From: Phycisphaerae bacterium
Lineage (GTDB): Bacteria; Planctomycetota; Phycisphaerae; Tepidisphaerales; Tepidisphaeraceae
NCBI GenBank assembly: GCA_014380825.1
Contig: JACMJD010000042.1
Span: 1-14,747, forward strand
DNA: 14,747 nucleotides
Reading direction: 5' to 3'
Shown: piece after piece, positions 13,877 to 14,747 of the stretch
Layout of the letters: each line of letters begins with the position of its first letter
Position numbering within the stretch: position 1 is the stretch's first letter
Notes under the pieces: generated by a model
The model's database searches: none
What the model saw: only the letters and a program-made list of their open reading frames with translations
Told to the model about the DNA's origin: nothing
Program-made: the position numbers and the translations under genes

Positions 13877-14122
13877 CGATTTGCCTCTGCTCGTGAGTCG
13901 CGCGAGCGCCGCGCCCTTCGTAAGTCCTCGGCAACGAGAATCGCCGAACCCGGTTCGATGGAAAGTGGGCTTGTTCGTAGTGAATTTGATATTCCACTAG
14001 GGGGGCGATCTGCGGTTCTCGTGTTGCCGCTGCCGACGGCGGAGATTGATGTTAATCGGATCAAGGGCTGGATTGACCTGATGAGTGACGTGCTCACGGA
14101 AGCGCCGGTTGGTCGCTATTAG
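13814..14122 (+). CDS. Doubtful 102-residue frame with a genuine-looking C-terminal half
   Basis: Starts at GTG 13814 (or ATG 13820) with no strong ribosome-binding site. Residues 1-48 are low-complexity and Arg/Ala-rich. Residues 55-96 are well formed: FDIPLGGRSAVLVLPLP, then a helix RIKGWIDLMSDVL. That strand-loop-helix pattern occurs, from memory, at the C-termini of various short bacterial proteins. The base composition of this second half is more AT-rich than its neighbours. It may be the 3' end of a decayed gene whose front was replaced, or a real small gene. Function unknown. Confidence 0.35.
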   Translation: MKMLLKEHCAASSALRAKLDQRFASARESRERRALRKSSATRIAEPGSMESGLVRSEFDIPLGGRSAVLVLPLPTAEIDVNRIKGWIDLMSDVLTEAPVGRY

Positions 14123-14153
14123 CCGCAGGTCAGGCAAACAACAACTGATCGGT

Positions 14154-14167
14154 GGCGAAACTTCGCC
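14154..14167. repeat. Short hairpin between converging frames
   Basis: GGCGAA (14154-14159) and TTCGCC (14162-14167) form a perfect short palindrome between the plus-strand frame ending at 14122 and the pilus ATPase stop at 14178. No T-run is seen on either strand. It is weak evidence for a shared transcription stop. Confidence 0.25.
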
Positions 14168-14177
14168 GTCGTAGGAA

Positions 14178-14747
14178 TCATCGCGTCAAGCGTGTGTCGC
14201 TGTTACCGATGCCGCGCAATGCCAGGCTCAACGCGTCGACGTTGCTCGCCAGTCGCTTGGCTTCGTTCACGTCGATGATCTGTTTTTGGAACAGATCGGT
14301 CAGGTGCTGGTCGAAGCTCTGGCTGCCGGATTCGCGGTTGCCGACGGTGCCTTTGAGCTTCTCGAATTCGCCGTCGAGGATGTACTTCCGAACGATCGGC
14401 GTCGCCATCATCAGCTCGATGACGGGGATTCGGCCTTTGCCTTCGCGCTTCTTGGCCAAGCGCTGGCAGACGACGGCGTTGAGATTGAGCGCGAGCTGCT
14501 GCTGCTGAAGTTCTTTCTGACTATTGTCGAATAATGACACGATTCGCTGAATCGTCGTCCACGCGTTGGTGGCGTGAATGGTTGTGAACACCAGGTGTCC
14601 GGTGTCGGCGGCCTTCAGCGCGGTCGTCAGGGAGAAGCTATCGCGAATTTCGCCGATGAGAATCGTGTCGGGGTCCTGTCGCATCATCGCGCGCAGCGCG
14701 TATTCATAGCTTTCGCTGTCGGTGCCAACCTCAACTTGACTGACCAG
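14178..14747 (-). CDS. pilT: PilT/PilU-family type IV pilus ATPase, C-terminal part (5' end outside the window)
   Basis: The 189 visible residues are the C-terminal half of a hexameric cytoplasmic ATPase that powers pilus retraction and twitching motility. The frame is open to the right edge. Visible motifs are QVEVGTDSESYEYALRAMMRQDPD, as two overlapping halves QVEVGTDSESYEYA and LRAMMRQDPD, then Walker B ILIGEIRD and the His box GHLVFTTIHATNA. Walker A and the PAS-like N-domain lie beyond the window. The end (LNLNAVVCQRL, IPVIELMMATPIVRKYILDGE, QSFDQHLTDLF, ASNVDALSLALRG) looks closer to PilU than to PilT, whose AIRAGER-type motif appears here as IVRKYILDGE. No other pilus gene is in view. 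Confidence 0.92.
   Translation of the reverse strand: MVSQVEVGTDSESYEYALRAMMRQDPDTILIGEIRDSFSLTTALKAADTGHLVFTTIHATNAWTTIQRIVSLFDNSQKELQQQQLALNLNAVVCQRLAKKREGKGRIPVIELMMATPIVRKYILDGEFEKLKGTVGNRESGSQSFDQHLTDLFQKQIIDVNEAKRLASNVDALSLALRGIGNSDTRLTR

Noticed and set aside
13533..13997. A 154-residue minus-strand frame in the zone before the pilus gene
   Set aside because: Arg/Ser-rich with no structured segment, and it overlaps two more protein-like frames.
14154..14167. Intrinsic terminator for the pilus ATPase gene
   Set aside because: The stem is only 6 bp and no T-run follows on either strand; kept only as a weak palindrome.
1..14747. A defence, phage, secretion or biosynthetic gene cluster
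   Set aside because: Genes are unrelated housekeeping and envelope functions; no integrase, toxin-antitoxin pair, nuclease-helicase pair or synthase cluster could be supported.

Overview
The window reads as chromosomal DNA of a GC-rich bacterium, most likely a planctomycete (Planctomycetota, perhaps Phycisphaerae). Four things point there: a small protein with two membrane segments and a C-terminal CxxCGYD...CxxCG zinc ribbon, a eukaryote-type (GT3) glycogen synthase, a gyrase subunit A with a divergent quinolone pocket, and intergenic gaps filled with palindromic repeats. The lineage is inferred from remembered family features; no search was run.

Layout, left to right. A GT3 glycogen synthase enters from the left edge (+). 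It converges on a minus-strand pair: a small SHOCT-like lipoprotein and a Tat-exported calcineurin-like phosphoesterase. Divergent from these, on the plus strand, lie a three-helix membrane protein with a CxxC...H motif, the single-strand DNA exonuclease recJ, and the zinc-ribbon membrane protein. A long minus-strand gyrA converges on this group. Divergent from gyrA is a plus-strand run: two tandemly duplicated, overlapping GT-C-type membrane glycosyltransferases, a NagD-like HAD phosphatase, and a CpdA-like phosphoesterase. About 690 bases follow with no clear intact gene, only two doubtful short frames that look like remnants or small genes. At the right edge is the 3' part of a PilT/PilU-family type IV pilus ATPase (-).

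Most genes are unrelated housekeeping or envelope functions, and no single pathway unites them. The only strongly coupled pair is the two glycosyltransferases, which overlap by 14 bases and share motifs throughout.

The most distinctive feature is the repeat content of the gaps. One palindrome family with a GGGCG...CGCCC core occurs at three gene boundaries, once as a 24-base-arm composite hairpin filling a whole intergenic gap. A heptanucleotide array (AGAGGTC x4, then its inverse x4) folds into a 31-bp stem and supplies the last residues and stop codon of a glycosyltransferase. Single hairpins of other sequence lie at 1875-1894 and 2341-2372. I saw no CRISPR array, tRNA, rRNA, insertion sequence or phage gene, and no convincing new defence or biosynthetic system.
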